Below are positions 41,721 to 50,431 of a stretch of DNA of 64,000 nt, piece by piece. The notes below the pieces were generated by a model. It was not told the origin of the DNA, did not search any database, and worked only from the letters and a program-made list of their open reading frames with translations. Each line of letters opens with the position of its first letter. The stretch's first letter is position 1. The position numbers and the translations under genes were made by a program. This stretch comes from Streptomyces sp. NBC_01210 (lineage in GTDB: Bacteria > Actinomycetota > Actinomycetes > Streptomycetales > Streptomycetaceae): positions 7,378,001-7,442,000 of the forward strand of contig NZ_CP108549.1 in assembly GCF_036010325.1 (NCBI RefSeq), read 5' to 3'.

Positions 41721-41791
41721 AGGTCTTGAGGCTGGGCCGCGCCTGTGTCATATAGGTCTGGACCATTCCCGTCCCTCGCGGAGGTCCGACC

Positions 41792-42742
41792 GTGCAACGT
41801 CCCCCCACATTCACGGCGTTGGCCTGCGCCGCCGCCCTCCTTCTCGCCGCCTGTGGAGGCGAGGACAAGGACACCGAAAGCCCCACCACACCCGTCGGGG
41901 TGACCGCCCAGGCGGGCAGTGCGACCTCCGTGCACGTCATGTGGGAACGCGCCTCCGACAACAAGGAAGTCACTGGCTACGAGGTCTTCCAGAAGGGCGC
42001 CAAGGTCAAGTCCCTGCCAGCCACCAAGAGCATGGTCGACATCGAGCGGCTGAGTCCCGAGACCGCGTACAGCTTCACCGTCCGCGCCCGCGACGCCGCC
42101 GGGAATCTCTCGAAGCCCAGCGCTGCCGTGCCCGTCACCACCCCGGCCCCCACGCCGGAGGACCACCAGGCGCCCTCGCGGCCCGTGAAGCTGCGCGGCC
42201 GGGCCGAGGGGAGCCGCGAGGCCGTCCTGTCCTGGGCGCGTGCCGCGGACGATGTCGGCGTCACCTCGTACGACATCTACCAGGAGGATTCGCGCATCCA
42301 CAGCGTGAGCGGCACCGAGACCACCGCCCGCGTCACCGGCCTGCGGCCCGGCACCGTCTACACCTTCACCGTTCGGGCACGTGACGCCGCCGAGAAATCC
42401 TCACCGGACAGTAACGCCGTGGACCTCACCACCGCCTCGGCCCCCGGGAAGGGACCCAGTACCGCGCCCACCGATCTCAAGGCGACCGCCCGCAAGGGAA
42501 ACGTCGATCTGAGCTGGACGCCGCCGCAGACGGGCGGACCGGTCAAGGAGCATCAGCTGTTCCTGAACGGGAAGTTGGCCACCACCATCGTCTGGGGTGC
42601 CGCGCCACCGACCGGGGCTGCGACGTACACCTTCATGGTCACGGACAATCCCGGCACTCGTTACCGCGTCAAGCTCCGGGCCAAGCTGCCCGACGGGAAG
42701 TGGGGTGACTTCTCGGCGCAGCGCACGGTGGTGGTCCTCTAG
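41792..42742 (+). CDS. Lipoprotein with three fibronectin type III domains
   Basis: 316 residues from GTG 41792. Signal peptide with lipobox LLLAAC (Cys near 21). Three FN3-like domains: about 32-120 (PVGVTAQAGSATSVHVMW to AYSFTVRARDAAGNLS), about 128-215 (SRPVKLRGRAEG to VYTFTVRARDAAEKSS) and about 225-315 (APTDLKATARKG to RYRVKLRAKLPDGKWG). No catalytic domain is attached, so a carbohydrate or protein-binding wall lipoprotein is likely. Confidence 0.88.
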   Translation: MQRPPTFTALACAAALLLAACGGEDKDTESPTTPVGVTAQAGSATSVHVMWERASDNKEVTGYEVFQKGAKVKSLPATKSMVDIERLSPETAYSFTVRARDAAGNLSKPSAAVPVTTPAPTPEDHQAPSRPVKLRGRAEGSREAVLSWARAADDVGVTSYDIYQEDSRIHSVSGTETTARVTGLRPGTVYTFTVRARDAAEKSSPDSNAVDLTTASAPGKGPSTAPTDLKATARKGNVDLSWTPPQTGGPVKEHQLFLNGKLATTIVWGAAPPTGAATYTFMVTDNPGTRYRVKLRAKLPDGKWGDFSAQRTVVVL

Positions 42743-42810
42743 GGCGCTGACACCAATTGCCTGCCCTTCGACTGGGTCGACTGAGCCTTACGTACAGGCG
42801 CGTACAAAAG

Positions 42811-42849
42811 AGGCTCCCCGCCGCCGGATCGACTCCGTGGCGGGAGCCT
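42811..42849 (-). terminator. Hairpin terminator of the DUF397 gene
   Basis: AGGCTCCCCGCC (42811-42822) and GGCGGGAGCCT (42839-42849) form an 11-bp stem with one bulged base, 15 bp beyond the DUF397 stop on the minus strand. Confidence 0.6.
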
Positions 42850-42863
42850 TGGGTCGTGCGCGC

Positions 42864-43070
42864 TCAGCCTTGCGCGGCGAACTCCACGAAGGCCGCCCAG
42901 CCCTCGGAAGCAACGCGCAGGGTTGGCCCTGCCATGTCCTTCGAGTCACGGACGTGGATGGTGCCGGGGCAGGCCGCGACCTCAACGCATTCGCCGCCCG
43001 ATCCCGTGCTGTAACTGCTCTTGAACCAGGCTGATTCGGGCACAGCCTGTGCGGGCTCTTCGACGTTCAT
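42864..43070 (-). CDS. DUF397 small protein
   Basis: 68 residues. Classic DUF397 pattern: AWFKSSYSTGSGGECVEVA, then IHVRDSKD and W-x-x-F near the end (GWAAFVEFA). These short proteins accompany XRE/DUF5753 regulators in Streptomyces (bldB/whiJ-type gene clusters) and may antagonise or assist them. Its ATG overlaps the regulator stop (43067-43070). Confidence 0.9.
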   Translation of the reverse strand: MNVEEPAQAVPESAWFKSSYSTGSGGECVEVAACPGTIHVRDSKDMAGPTLRVASEGWAAFVEFAAQG

Positions 43071-43900
43071 GCCTCTCCCAGCAACTTCTCGACGAGGTCC
43101 AGCGATTCACGTGGAGTGAGCGCCTGCGCCCGGAGGATCCCGTACTGCTCCTCGATCTCCCGGACCGACGTCCGATCCGTGTAGAGGCGGCTGTCCTTGT
43201 ACGCCTCCACGTACGCGATCCTCTGTCCTTCCCTTGTCTCGATCAAGGTGAAGGGTCCTTCGAGTCCAGCATGCTCCTCGCGCTCGATCGGCATCACCTG
43301 GATTTCAACGTTACGGCGATGCCCGTGCAGCAGGATCTGCTCCAGCTGCCCCCTCATCACAGCACGTCCTCCCAGGGGGCGGCGCAGCACGAACTCCTCG
43401 ATGACGAAGCTGATTGTGGGCATCGGCATGCGGGAGAAGATCTCCTGACGGGCCAGTCGCGCTGTGACCCGTTGACCGACGGTGTCCTCGTTCAGCAGTG
43501 GCCGCCACATCGTGAACACCGCCCGTGCGTACTCCTCCGTCTGTAGGAGTCCGGGTACGGCTTTCGTCGCGTACACGTGCAGTGCTACCGCCTGCGCCTC
43601 CAACCGCGCCGCATCCCGGAAGAACGCCGGATACTGCGCCCGCGCCACCTCCTCCTTGCTCGCCCGCAGTAACCCACCGGCATCCAGGGCCTCGTCCGCC
43701 TTATCGATGAACTTCGGCGGCGGAATCCGGCGCCCCTGCTCGAACGAGGCGATCGTCGAAGCCGAGTACCCCGTCATCGACCCGAGCTCCGGCCGCTCCA
43801 GCCCGGCCCGTACCCGGCACAGTTTCAACTGCTGCCCGAAGACGTGCAGGATGCCCGATCCCGACTCGTACTCGTGCTCCGGCTGCTGCTGATCGTCCAT
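43067..43900 (-). CDS. XRE-family regulator with DUF5753 domain (WhiJ-like)
   Basis: 277 residues from ATG 43900. HTH about 15-70 (LKLCRVRAGLERPELGSMTGYSASTIASFEQGRRIPP). DUF5753 from about 85, with AVPGLLQTEEYARAVF, RLARQEIF, FVIEEFVLRRPLGGRAVMRGQLEQIL and ERESLDLVEKLL-type ends. This regulator/DUF397/anti-sigma grouping resembles the whiJ and abaA clusters that influence development in Streptomyces. Confidence 0.92.
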   Translation of the reverse strand: MDDQQQPEHEYESGSGILHVFGQQLKLCRVRAGLERPELGSMTGYSASTIASFEQGRRIPPPKFIDKADEALDAGGLLRASKEEVARAQYPAFFRDAARLEAQAVALHVYATKAVPGLLQTEEYARAVFTMWRPLLNEDTVGQRVTARLARQEIFSRMPMPTISFVIEEFVLRRPLGGRAVMRGQLEQILLHGHRRNVEIQVMPIEREEHAGLEGPFTLIETREGQRIAYVEAYKDSRLYTDRTSVREIEEQYGILRAQALTPRESLDLVEKLLGEA

Positions 43901-44086
43901 GACCCGCGCACCTCCCGTGCCGTCCCGCCCGCACACCTACTCACCGCACCTGCGCGGCCAACGCACCATCCCCGAGAGGGTCACGCTCCCAGTCGCGTAC
44001 ATCGACGCCCCATGACGCGTACAGCCCGCGCCCGTCCGCGCGTCCCTCCTGGTCAACGCTACGCACGCTCCGCCAGCGTTTTCCTC

Positions 44087-44554
44087 ATGAACCGAGCAAT
44101 TACCCCTCACGAGGCGTGCCAGCAACACCCCGCCCCCACCCGCGAGTTCTCGATGCAGTTCACCTCCACCCCGCGCGGCGCCCGTCTCGCCCGCCGGCTC
44201 GTATCGCACCGGCTCCACGACTGGGGCTACCCGTATGACTCCACCCCCAACGAGACGTTCACTCTCATCGCCGCCGAGCTCACGGCGAACGCTGTACGCC
44301 ACGGACACGTCCCCGGCCGGGACTTCCACCTCCGCCTCACCGCAACCGCCACCTCCCTCCGCATCGAGGTCGGCGACACCCGTACCGAGCGACGCCCCGC
44401 GCCCGGTGAACTCACCGCCCCACCCATGGACGCTGAATCGGGCCGGGGCCTCTACCTCGTCTCCCAACTCGCTCACCGCTGGGGCGTCGCACCCCGCGCG
44501 GGTGCCCCCGGAAAACACGTGTGGGCGGAGCTGCGACTGCCGCTCATTCGCTGA
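44087..44554 (+). CDS. Anti-sigma-factor-like ATP-binding protein
   Basis: 155 residues from ATG 44087; a second ATG at 44153 is possible. RsbW/SpoIIAB-like HATPase: N-box FTLIAAELTANAVRHGH, G1 RIEVGDTRTERRP, G2 DAESGRGLYLVSQLAHRWGV. Divergent from the XRE/DUF397 pair, completing the WhiJ-like set. These ATPases usually bind regulators or sigma factors; the target is unknown. Confidence 0.88.
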   Translation: MNRAITPHEACQQHPAPTREFSMQFTSTPRGARLARRLVSHRLHDWGYPYDSTPNETFTLIAAELTANAVRHGHVPGRDFHLRLTATATSLRIEVGDTRTERRPAPGELTAPPMDAESGRGLYLVSQLAHRWGVAPRAGAPGKHVWAELRLPLIR

Positions 44555-44820
44555 GGCGACGCGGCTGTTCGGCGATCACCAGAGGGCGCGGCGTGACGCG
44601 GAGGAGGCCGAACGTCTTTCGGAGCAGACGGGTACGGCCGAGGGCGCTGAGCGATGTCTCGTCCGTTTCTGGCCCAAGGCGTGACAGCAGTCGCCGTGGA
44701 GGGGCGGCCGCAGCATCCTGCGGCGGCCCCACGGCTCACGGGGTGATCTTCACCAGGAACCCGTCCTGGAGCCCGTCGATGAAGCGGTTCTTCGCGTAGA
44801 ACCCGAGCAGCAGGCTGCGC
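44555..44820. other. No supported gene; short C-terminal-like fragment
   Basis: No gene is supported here. On the minus strand, 44739-44818 reads SLLLGFYAKNRFIDGLQDGFLVKITP and then a stop, which looks like the end of a lost gene. It is too short to assign. Confidence 0.35.
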
Positions 44821-44854
44821 GACGCCCCCGGCGCTGTGCGGTACCGGGGGCGTC
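44821..44854 (-). terminator. Terminator of malate synthase gene
   Basis: Perfect 11-bp arms GACGCCCCCGG (44821-44831) and CCGGGGGCGTC (44844-44854), 19 bp after the aceB stop on the minus strand. Confidence 0.75.
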
Positions 44855-44872
44855 GTGGTGAAGTGGCGTGAA

Positions 44873-46495
44873 TCAGCCGACCAGTTGCTCGTACGCCGAC
44901 AGCGTCAGGAAGTCCTCGTAGTTCTCGTCCAGCGCCACCTTCAGCAGCAGGTCGTGCGCCTGCTGCCAGTTGCCCGACGTGAAGGCCTCCTCACCGATCT
45001 CCTCGCGGATCGCGGCCAGTTCCTCCGCCGCGACCTTGCGAGCCAGGTCCGCGGTGGCGAGTTCGCCGTTCTCGAAGACGACGCCCGCGTTGATCCACTG
45101 CCAGATCTGGGACCGGGAGATCTCCGCGGTGGCCGCGTCCTCCATCAGGTTGAAGATCGCGACCGCGCCGAGGCCGCGCAGCCATGCCTCGATATAGCGG
45201 ATGCCGACCTGGACGGCGTTGCGCAGACCGTCGTACGTCGGGCTGGCGTGCAGCGAGTCGATGGCGATCAGGTCGCCCGCCGCAACCGAGACGTCCTCGC
45301 GGAGGCGGCTCTTCTGGTTGGGGTTCGACCCCAGCACGGCGTCGAACGAAGCCATCGCGATCGGTACCAGGTCCGGGTGCGCGACCCAGGAGCCGTCGAA
45401 GCCGTCGCCCGCCTCGCGGTCCTTGTCCGCCTTGACCTTCTCGAAGGCGACCTTGTTGACCTCGGCGTCGCGGCGGGACGGGATGAAGGCCGCCATGCCA
45501 CCGATCGCGTGGGCGCCGCGCTTGTGGCAGGTGCGGACCAACAGCTCGGTGTACGCGCGCATGAACGGCGCGGTCATGGTCACCGCGTTGCGGTCCGGGA
45601 GCACGAACTTCTCGCCGCCGTCACGGAAGTTCTTGACGATCGAGAAGAGGTAGTCCCAGCGGCCCGCGTTCAGGCCGGCCGCGTGGTCGCGGAGCTCGTA
45701 GAGGATCTCCTCCATCTCGTACGCCGCGGTGATCGTCTCGATCAGGACGGTCGCACGGACGGTGCCCTGCGGGATGCCGACGTACTCCTGCGAGAAGACG
45801 AAGATGTCGTTCCAGAGGCGGGCTTCAAGGTGCGACTCCGTCTTCGGGAGGTAGAAGTACGGGCCCTTGCCGAGCTCGATCAGGCGCTTGGCGTTGTGGA
45901 AGAAGTAGAGGCCGAAGTCGACCAGCGCACCGGGGACCGGGCTTCCGTCGAGCTGTAGATGGCGCTCCTCCAGGTGCCAGCCGCGCGGGCGCATGACGAC
46001 CGTTGCGAGCTCGTCGGCGGCCTTCAGCGCGTACGACTTGCCGGAGTGGGGGTCGGTGAAGTCGATCCGGCGCTCGTAGGCGTCGATCAGATTGAGCTGG
46101 CCAAGGACAACGTTCTCCCAGGTGGGAGCCGAGGCGTCCTCGAAGTCCGCGAGCCAGACCTTCGCGCCCGAGTTCAGGGCGTTGATGGTCATCTTGCGGT
46201 CGGTCGGTCCGGTGATCTCGACACGGCGGTCGTTGAGCGCCGCCGGGGCCGGGGCGACTTTCCAGGAGTCGTCCGCGCGGAGCGCGGCGGTCTCCGGGAG
46301 GAAGTCCAGCGTGGAGGTGCGGGCGATCTCGGCACGGCGCTCGCCGCGGCGGGCGAGCAGCTCGTCACGCCGTGGTGTGAACCGCCGGTGCAGCTCGGCC
46401 ACAAAGGCGAGGGCCGCGTCGGTCAGGACCTCTTCCTGCCGGGGCAGGGGCTCGGCTTCGACGATGGCCAGCGGGGACGGCGCTGGTGCGGACAT
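44873..46495 (-). CDS. aceB: Malate synthase A
   Basis: Condenses glyoxylate with acetyl-CoA to malate. 540 residues, the MSA length. Landmarks: VWLADFEDASAPTWENVV, MRPRGWHLEERHLQLDG (active-site Arg region), SHLEARLWNDIFVFSQEY, GGMAAFIPSRRDAEVN and DGSWVAHPDLVPIAM. The gene is on its own strand block, with an AllR-type box about 154 bp upstream, and lies 4.6 kb from allR. Here it drains glyoxylate from allantoin into the TCA cycle; no isocitrate lyase gene is near, which argues for a purine role. Confidence 0.97.
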   Translation of the reverse strand: MSAPAPSPLAIVEAEPLPRQEEVLTDAALAFVAELHRRFTPRRDELLARRGERRAEIARTSTLDFLPETAALRADDSWKVAPAPAALNDRRVEITGPTDRKMTINALNSGAKVWLADFEDASAPTWENVVLGQLNLIDAYERRIDFTDPHSGKSYALKAADELATVVMRPRGWHLEERHLQLDGSPVPGALVDFGLYFFHNAKRLIELGKGPYFYLPKTESHLEARLWNDIFVFSQEYVGIPQGTVRATVLIETITAAYEMEEILYELRDHAAGLNAGRWDYLFSIVKNFRDGGEKFVLPDRNAVTMTAPFMRAYTELLVRTCHKRGAHAIGGMAAFIPSRRDAEVNKVAFEKVKADKDREAGDGFDGSWVAHPDLVPIAMASFDAVLGSNPNQKSRLREDVSVAAGDLIAIDSLHASPTYDGLRNAVQVGIRYIEAWLRGLGAVAIFNLMEDAATAEISRSQIWQWINAGVVFENGELATADLARKVAAEELAAIREEIGEEAFTSGNWQQAHDLLLKVALDENYEDFLTLSAYEQLVG

Positions 46496-46648
46496 GAGCT
46501 GTCACTTCCTTCAGCGGGCGGTGCCTGGCGGCCGCCGGACGTACAGATACGGCACTCGGTGCCGCAAGAGCCGAGGTACGGTCGCGGGCGCCGTCTGGAG
46601 AGTCGGGCGCTTCTGACCAGTGGATAGTAGTTTCCTCATGGTGGAAGT

Positions 46649-46663
46649 TCAATGGTTTGTTGA
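46649..46663. promoter_or_regulatory. AllR-type candidate operator upstream of aceB
   Basis: TCAATGGTTTGTTGA matches TCAAC-N5-GTTGA with one substitution (C to T) in one arm. The right half, GTTTGTTGA, is identical to the katA copy. 154 bp before the aceB start; it lies in 217 bp of otherwise gene-free DNA. Confidence 0.65.
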
Positions 46664-46712
46664 TATCGAGATTCTCCGGCTCGACAGATCGTGGCGCTGA
46701 GTGCCACGCCGT

Positions 46713-47318
46713 TCACTCAAGGTGCGCCAGATCCTCGGCCGTGTCGATGTCGTACGCCTCGGCGATGTCGCCGCACTCGATCAGCGCGAGCGAGGCCTCG
46801 TGCGCCTTCAGATACGCGCGTGCGCCGCGGTCGCCGACCGCGCTCGCCGTGATATCCCTCCAGCGGTGCGCGCCGAACAGGACCGGATGCCCGCGCTCGC
46901 CCTCGTACGCGGCCGCCGCGAGCGAATCCCGGGATCGGTACGCGGCGCGGATGCGGGCCACCGCCGCCGCGCCGATCCCCGGCTGGTCCACGAGAGAGAC
47001 GAGCGCCGCGTCCGCCTCCGTGGTGCCGAGCGACTCCAGACCCGCTCGCAGCGAGGAGCCCATGCCCTCCTCCCACTCCGGGTTGTCCACCAGTACGCAG
47101 CCGGAGAGGTCGGCCACGTTCCGTACGCGATCGGCTGCCGCGCCCAGCACCACATGCACGGGTCCGCAGCCGCCCTCGCGCAGCACGCGCACCGCGTGCT
47201 CGACCAGCGGCCGGCCCCGGTGCTCGAGCAGCGCCTTCGGGCGTCCGCCCAGCCGGCGCCCGCCGCCCGCCGCGAGCAGCAGTCCGGCGACGATCGGTTC
47301 CTTCGGTGGTTGTGCCAT
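46713..47318 (-). CDS. MobA/MocA-like nucleotidyltransferase
   Basis: 201 residues. Signature LLLAAGGGRRLGGRPKALLEHRG (nucleotide binding, Lys in RPKALL), catalytic Asp in VSLVDQPGI, GHPVLFGAHRW and DIDTAEDLAHLE at the end. These enzymes transfer CMP or GMP to molybdopterin (MocA/MobA). MocA serves xanthine dehydrogenase-type enzymes, so its place beside purine catabolism genes suggests cofactor supply for a xanthine dehydrogenase outside the window. Other sugar-phosphate substrates cannot be excluded. Confidence 0.85.
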   Translation of the reverse strand: MAQPPKEPIVAGLLLAAGGGRRLGGRPKALLEHRGRPLVEHAVRVLREGGCGPVHVVLGAAADRVRNVADLSGCVLVDNPEWEEGMGSSLRAGLESLGTTEADAALVSLVDQPGIGAAAVARIRAAYRSRDSLAAAAYEGERGHPVLFGAHRWRDITASAVGDRGARAYLKAHEASLALIECGDIAEAYDIDTAEDLAHLE

Positions 47319-47485
47319 AAGGACTCCTTACCTCATATGCGGTCGAAGTGCCGAGCCGGTGGCGGTCCGTCGGCAACGGCTTGCAACCGGCCGGGTCACG
47401 GGGCTCGTCCGACGTGGAGAGTGAGGCGTGCGCTTGGATAAGGTGCACCTCCGATACTGAAGTTGGCCATGGGGGACAAGAGTCG

Positions 47486-49384
47486 ATGAGTGGGCGTGCG
47501 CACGACGGAGCGGTCTTCCAGCCGCTGGGCGAAGAAGATCCGCAGAACGTCGCCGGATACCGGCTGGCCGCTCGGCTCGGCGCCGGTGGCATGGGCAAGG
47601 TGTACCTGTCGTACACGCCCGGCGGCCGCCCGGTCGCCATCAAGGTGATCAGGCCCGACTTCGCCCAAGACGCCGAATTCCGCCGCCGCTTCGCGCAGGA
47701 GGTGCAGTCCGCACAGCGCGTCCAGGGTTTGTACACCGCGCCTGTCATCGACGCCGACCCGGAGGCCAAGCAGCCCTGGCTGGCCACGGCTTACGTCCCC
47801 GGGCCCTCCCTCGCCGACGCCGTCATCCTGCACGGCAAGCTGCCGGTGGAGACCGTGCTGCTGCTGGTCGCCGGGATCGCCGAGGCGCTGCACGTCATCC
47901 ACGGCGCGGGCATCGTCCACCGCGATCTGAAACCGGCCAACGTCCTGCTCGCATCGGACGGGCCGCGCGTCATCGACTTCGGTATCGCCCGGGCCGCCGA
48001 CGCGACTTCGCTCACCAGTAGCGGCGTCACCATCGGCACCCCTTCCTTCATGGCCCCGGAGCAGGCGGCCGGCAGCCAGGTCACCCCGGCCACCGACATC
48101 TTCGCGCTCGGCCAGGTCGCGGCGTACGCGGCGACCGGCAAGGCGGCCTTCGGCGAAGGCACTTCGCACGGCGTGCTCTACCGGATCGTGCACGAGGAGC
48201 CCGACCTCACTGAACTGCCCGAGCAGCTGAGCGAGTTGGTGAACCGCTGCCTGGCGAAGGACCCCGAGGCCCGGCCTTCGGTCGCGGACCTCCTCGCCAT
48301 CTGCCAGTCCGCCAATGCGGAAACAGTGCTGCGTCGGCCCGAGGAGTGGCTGCCGGGCGCCGTCGCCGCCGAGATCACCACGCGTAAGGCGGCCCCCGCG
48401 CCGCCGGTGACTCCGCCCGCAGGGCAGGCCCCGGCTCCGGTGCAGCCTCCGGCCCAGCCACCCGCGCAGGCCCCTGTTCAGGTCCCTGCACAGGCCCCGG
48501 CCGCGGCTCCCGTCCCGCCGCACCACGCGCCCACGCAGCCCGCCGCCCAGGCGCAGATGCACGCGCCCGCTCCGGTTCCGCCGCCCACCGCGGCCTCCGC
48601 GCCGGCCACCCCGCCGCCCGGTTTCGGCCCGCCGGCCCAGTCGCCGACCTACGGTTACCCGCACGCGCATGCCGCCCCGCACGCGCAGACGGCACCCCAG
48701 TACGTCCAGCCCCCGCAGCCCTACGGAATGGTCACTGGGCCCGTCGCGCCCGTCGCGCCGAAGAAGAAGACCGGCCGGAATCTGGCCATCGCGGTCGTGG
48801 CCACGCTGGTGGTCGGCGCGCTGGCCGGCGGCGGCGTGTACGTCGCGCTGTCCGACAAGGACAAGAGCAACGAGTCACAGAATCAGGACAGGGGTCAGGG
48901 CTCGACCCCGTCGGGGAATTCCACGCCCTCGTCCCGGACCCCGGGCGGCGACCAGTCCTCCAAGCCCGCCGAACCGGTCGCGGACCCGACGCCCAAGACG
49001 TACAACGGCCTCAATGTGACGGACGATTACGGCATCAACCTCGGCGACGATCCGGTCAAGCCGATTCCCGGTGACTCCAACCCCGGCGACATCGAGCACG
49101 AGTACTTCCTCGGCACGATCGACGCCAAGAACGGAAAGCTCGTCCTGCTGCGCACCGGCCAGAGCGCCGACCTGGCGACCTGCCGGAGCGAGACCCGGTT
49201 CGCCACTCAGCTCAAGGTCGAAAACCTGTCGAAGGGCGCGAAGTTCTGTGTGCTGAGCGAAACGGGGAACGTGGGCCTGGTCACCTTCCAGGGGAGGTCG
49301 CCCGAGTCGGACCCCAGCCACTACATCACCATTGATGTGACGGTCTGGCGCGGTGCGATCGACTCCGTACAGCCGTCGTCCTGA
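47486..49384 (+). CDS. Membrane Ser/Thr protein kinase (PknB-like)
   Basis: 632 residues from ATG 47486. Kinase domain about 22-280: Gly loop LGAGGMGKVY, Lys in VAIKVI, catalytic loop HRDLKPANVLL, DFGIA and APEQ. A Pro/Ala/Gln-rich linker (about 300-425), one transmembrane helix (LAIAVVATLVVGALAGGGVYVAL) and an extracellular C-terminal domain of about 170 residues with two Cys residues (LATCRSETRF and AKFCVLSETG). No PASTA repeats. Ligand unknown. Confidence 0.95.
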   Translation: MSGRAHDGAVFQPLGEEDPQNVAGYRLAARLGAGGMGKVYLSYTPGGRPVAIKVIRPDFAQDAEFRRRFAQEVQSAQRVQGLYTAPVIDADPEAKQPWLATAYVPGPSLADAVILHGKLPVETVLLLVAGIAEALHVIHGAGIVHRDLKPANVLLASDGPRVIDFGIARAADATSLTSSGVTIGTPSFMAPEQAAGSQVTPATDIFALGQVAAYAATGKAAFGEGTSHGVLYRIVHEEPDLTELPEQLSELVNRCLAKDPEARPSVADLLAICQSANAETVLRRPEEWLPGAVAAEITTRKAAPAPPVTPPAGQAPAPVQPPAQPPAQAPVQVPAQAPAAAPVPPHHAPTQPAAQAQMHAPAPVPPPTAASAPATPPPGFGPPAQSPTYGYPHAHAAPHAQTAPQYVQPPQPYGMVTGPVAPVAPKKKTGRNLAIAVVATLVVGALAGGGVYVALSDKDKSNESQNQDRGQGSTPSGNSTPSSRTPGGDQSSKPAEPVADPTPKTYNGLNVTDDYGINLGDDPVKPIPGDSNPGDIEHEYFLGTIDAKNGKLVLLRTGQSADLATCRSETRFATQLKVENLSKGAKFCVLSETGNVGLVTFQGRSPESDPSHYITIDVTVWRGAIDSVQPSS

Positions 49385-49484
49385 ATTACGTCCACGGAGT
49401 GGCGCCCACCGCATCGGATGAAGTTAACTGGCCCGCGACCCAGGGTGGCCGACCGATACCCATGGGTCACCGGCCGGCACACCG

Positions 49485-49826
49485 ATGTGCGAGGGGGAGA
49501 CTTTGTTGCGGAGCGTGGGGCAGACGCGGGTGACAGGGAGCGGCGAGGACCCGAGGGCGACGGAGCTGCGTCTCGCCGTCTCCCGGCTCCGCCGTGAACT
49601 CGCCGGGCATCCTGCGGAGTTCCCCGACCGGGATATCGCCGAGGACGAACTGGCCGTGCTGGCCGCGATGGTGGCCCACGGCGATCCGGAGATCCCGCGT
49701 ATGCGCCGCTCGCTGCTGCTGATCGCGGGTGCGATCGGTTCGGTCAGCGCGCTGGCGCCGGCGCTGATGGTGGTACGGAACGCGGTCGACCTCTTCGGCG
49801 AGCTACCGCCGCAGCGCCGCGCCTGA
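49485..49826 (+). CDS. DUF5955-type small membrane protein
   Basis: 113 residues as read from ATG 49485; TTG at 49503 or 49506 (behind GGGGGAG) may be the true start. Helical charged region (LRLAVSRLRRELAGHPAEFPDRDIAEDELAVLAAMVAHG) then a hydrophobic segment (LLLIAGAIGSVSALAPALM). Matches my memory of the Streptomyces DUF5955 family; function unknown. Its stop codon lies inside the first copy of a 30-bp repeat. Confidence 0.75.
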   Translation: MCEGETLLRSVGQTRVTGSGEDPRATELRLAVSRLRRELAGHPAEFPDRDIAEDELAVLAAMVAHGDPEIPRMRRSLLLIAGAIGSVSALAPALMVVRNAVDLFGELPPQRRA

Positions 49827-49910
49827 GGGCAGGGTCCGTCCGGCAGCCGCGCCCGAGGGCCGGGGTCGTCCGGCAGCCGCGCCCGAGGGCCGGGGGCGTC
49901 CGTCGGCCGG
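49821..49910. repeat. Three tandem 30-bp repeats at the 3' end of the DUF5955 gene
   Basis: Copies at 49821-49850, 49851-49880 and 49881-49910 begin GCCTGAGGGC, GCCCGAGGGC and GCCCGAGGGC. The first two differ at only a few positions; the third diverges at its end. The TGA of the upstream gene is in copy 1; the later copies have CGA there. Confidence 0.9.
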
Positions 49911-49919
49911 GCCCGAGGC

Positions 49920-50339
49920 TCAGAGGGAGATGCGCCGTTCGTCCGCGGCGATCGGGAAGTCGTTGATGCTCGCGTACCGGCGCCGCATCAGACCGTGCTC
50001 GTCGAACTCCCAGTTCTCGTTGCCGTAGCAGCGGAACCACCTGTCGTCCTCGTTGCGCCACTCGTATTCGAAGCGGACCGCGATGCGGTTGTCGGTGTAC
50101 GCCCACAGCTCTTTGCGCAGCCGGTAGTCCAGCTCGTACTGCCACTTGTCGCGCAGGAACTCCACGATCTCCGCGCGACCGCAGAGGAACACATCGCGGT
50201 TGCGCCACTCGGAGTCCTCGGTATAGCCGAGCGCGACCCGCTCGGGATCACGGCTGTTCCAGGCGTCCTCCGCCGCCCTGACCTTCTGCAGTGCGGTCTC
50301 GGCGGTGAACGGCGGGAACGGCGGCCTGTTCGCGGTCAT
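49920..50339 (-). CDS. DUF1348 (NTF2-like) protein
   Basis: 139 residues from ATG 50339. NTF2-like fold typical of DUF1348: [41 protein letters not shown], then [47 protein letters not shown]. Function unknown. It faces a tetR gene across two palindromes, so it is the probable target. Confidence 0.88.
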   Translation of the reverse strand: MTANRPPFPPFTAETALQKVRAAEDAWNSRDPERVALGYTEDSEWRNRDVFLCGRAEIVEFLRDKWQYELDYRLRKELWAYTDNRIAVRFEYEWRNEDDRWFRCYGNENWEFDEHGLMRRRYASINDFPIAADERRISL

Positions 50340-50360
50340 GGCTCTCCCCTTCGAAACCGG

Positions 50361-50376
50361 GAGAACGCACGTTCTC
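50361..50376. promoter_or_regulatory. TetR operator 1
   Basis: GAGAACGCACGTTCTC is the core of a perfect 20-bp palindrome (50359-50378), 22 bp from the DUF1348 start. Pattern GAGAA-N6-TTCTC. Confidence 0.75.
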
Positions 50377-50396
50377 CCGTCTGTGCCGTAGCCTAG

Positions 50397-50412
50397 GAGA
50401 ACGGTGATTCTC
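50397..50412. promoter_or_regulatory. TetR operator 2
   Basis: GAGAACGGTGATTCTC has the same GAGAA-N6-TTCTC arms and spacing as operator 1, centre to centre 36 bp away, and lies 19 bp before the tetR start. Confidence 0.65.
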
Positions 50413-50431
50413 ACGCAAGGCGGGGGTTGGC

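Noticed and set aside
44739..44818. Possible gene end on the minus strand after the HATPase gene
   Set aside because: About 26 codons only, with no start and no recognisable family.
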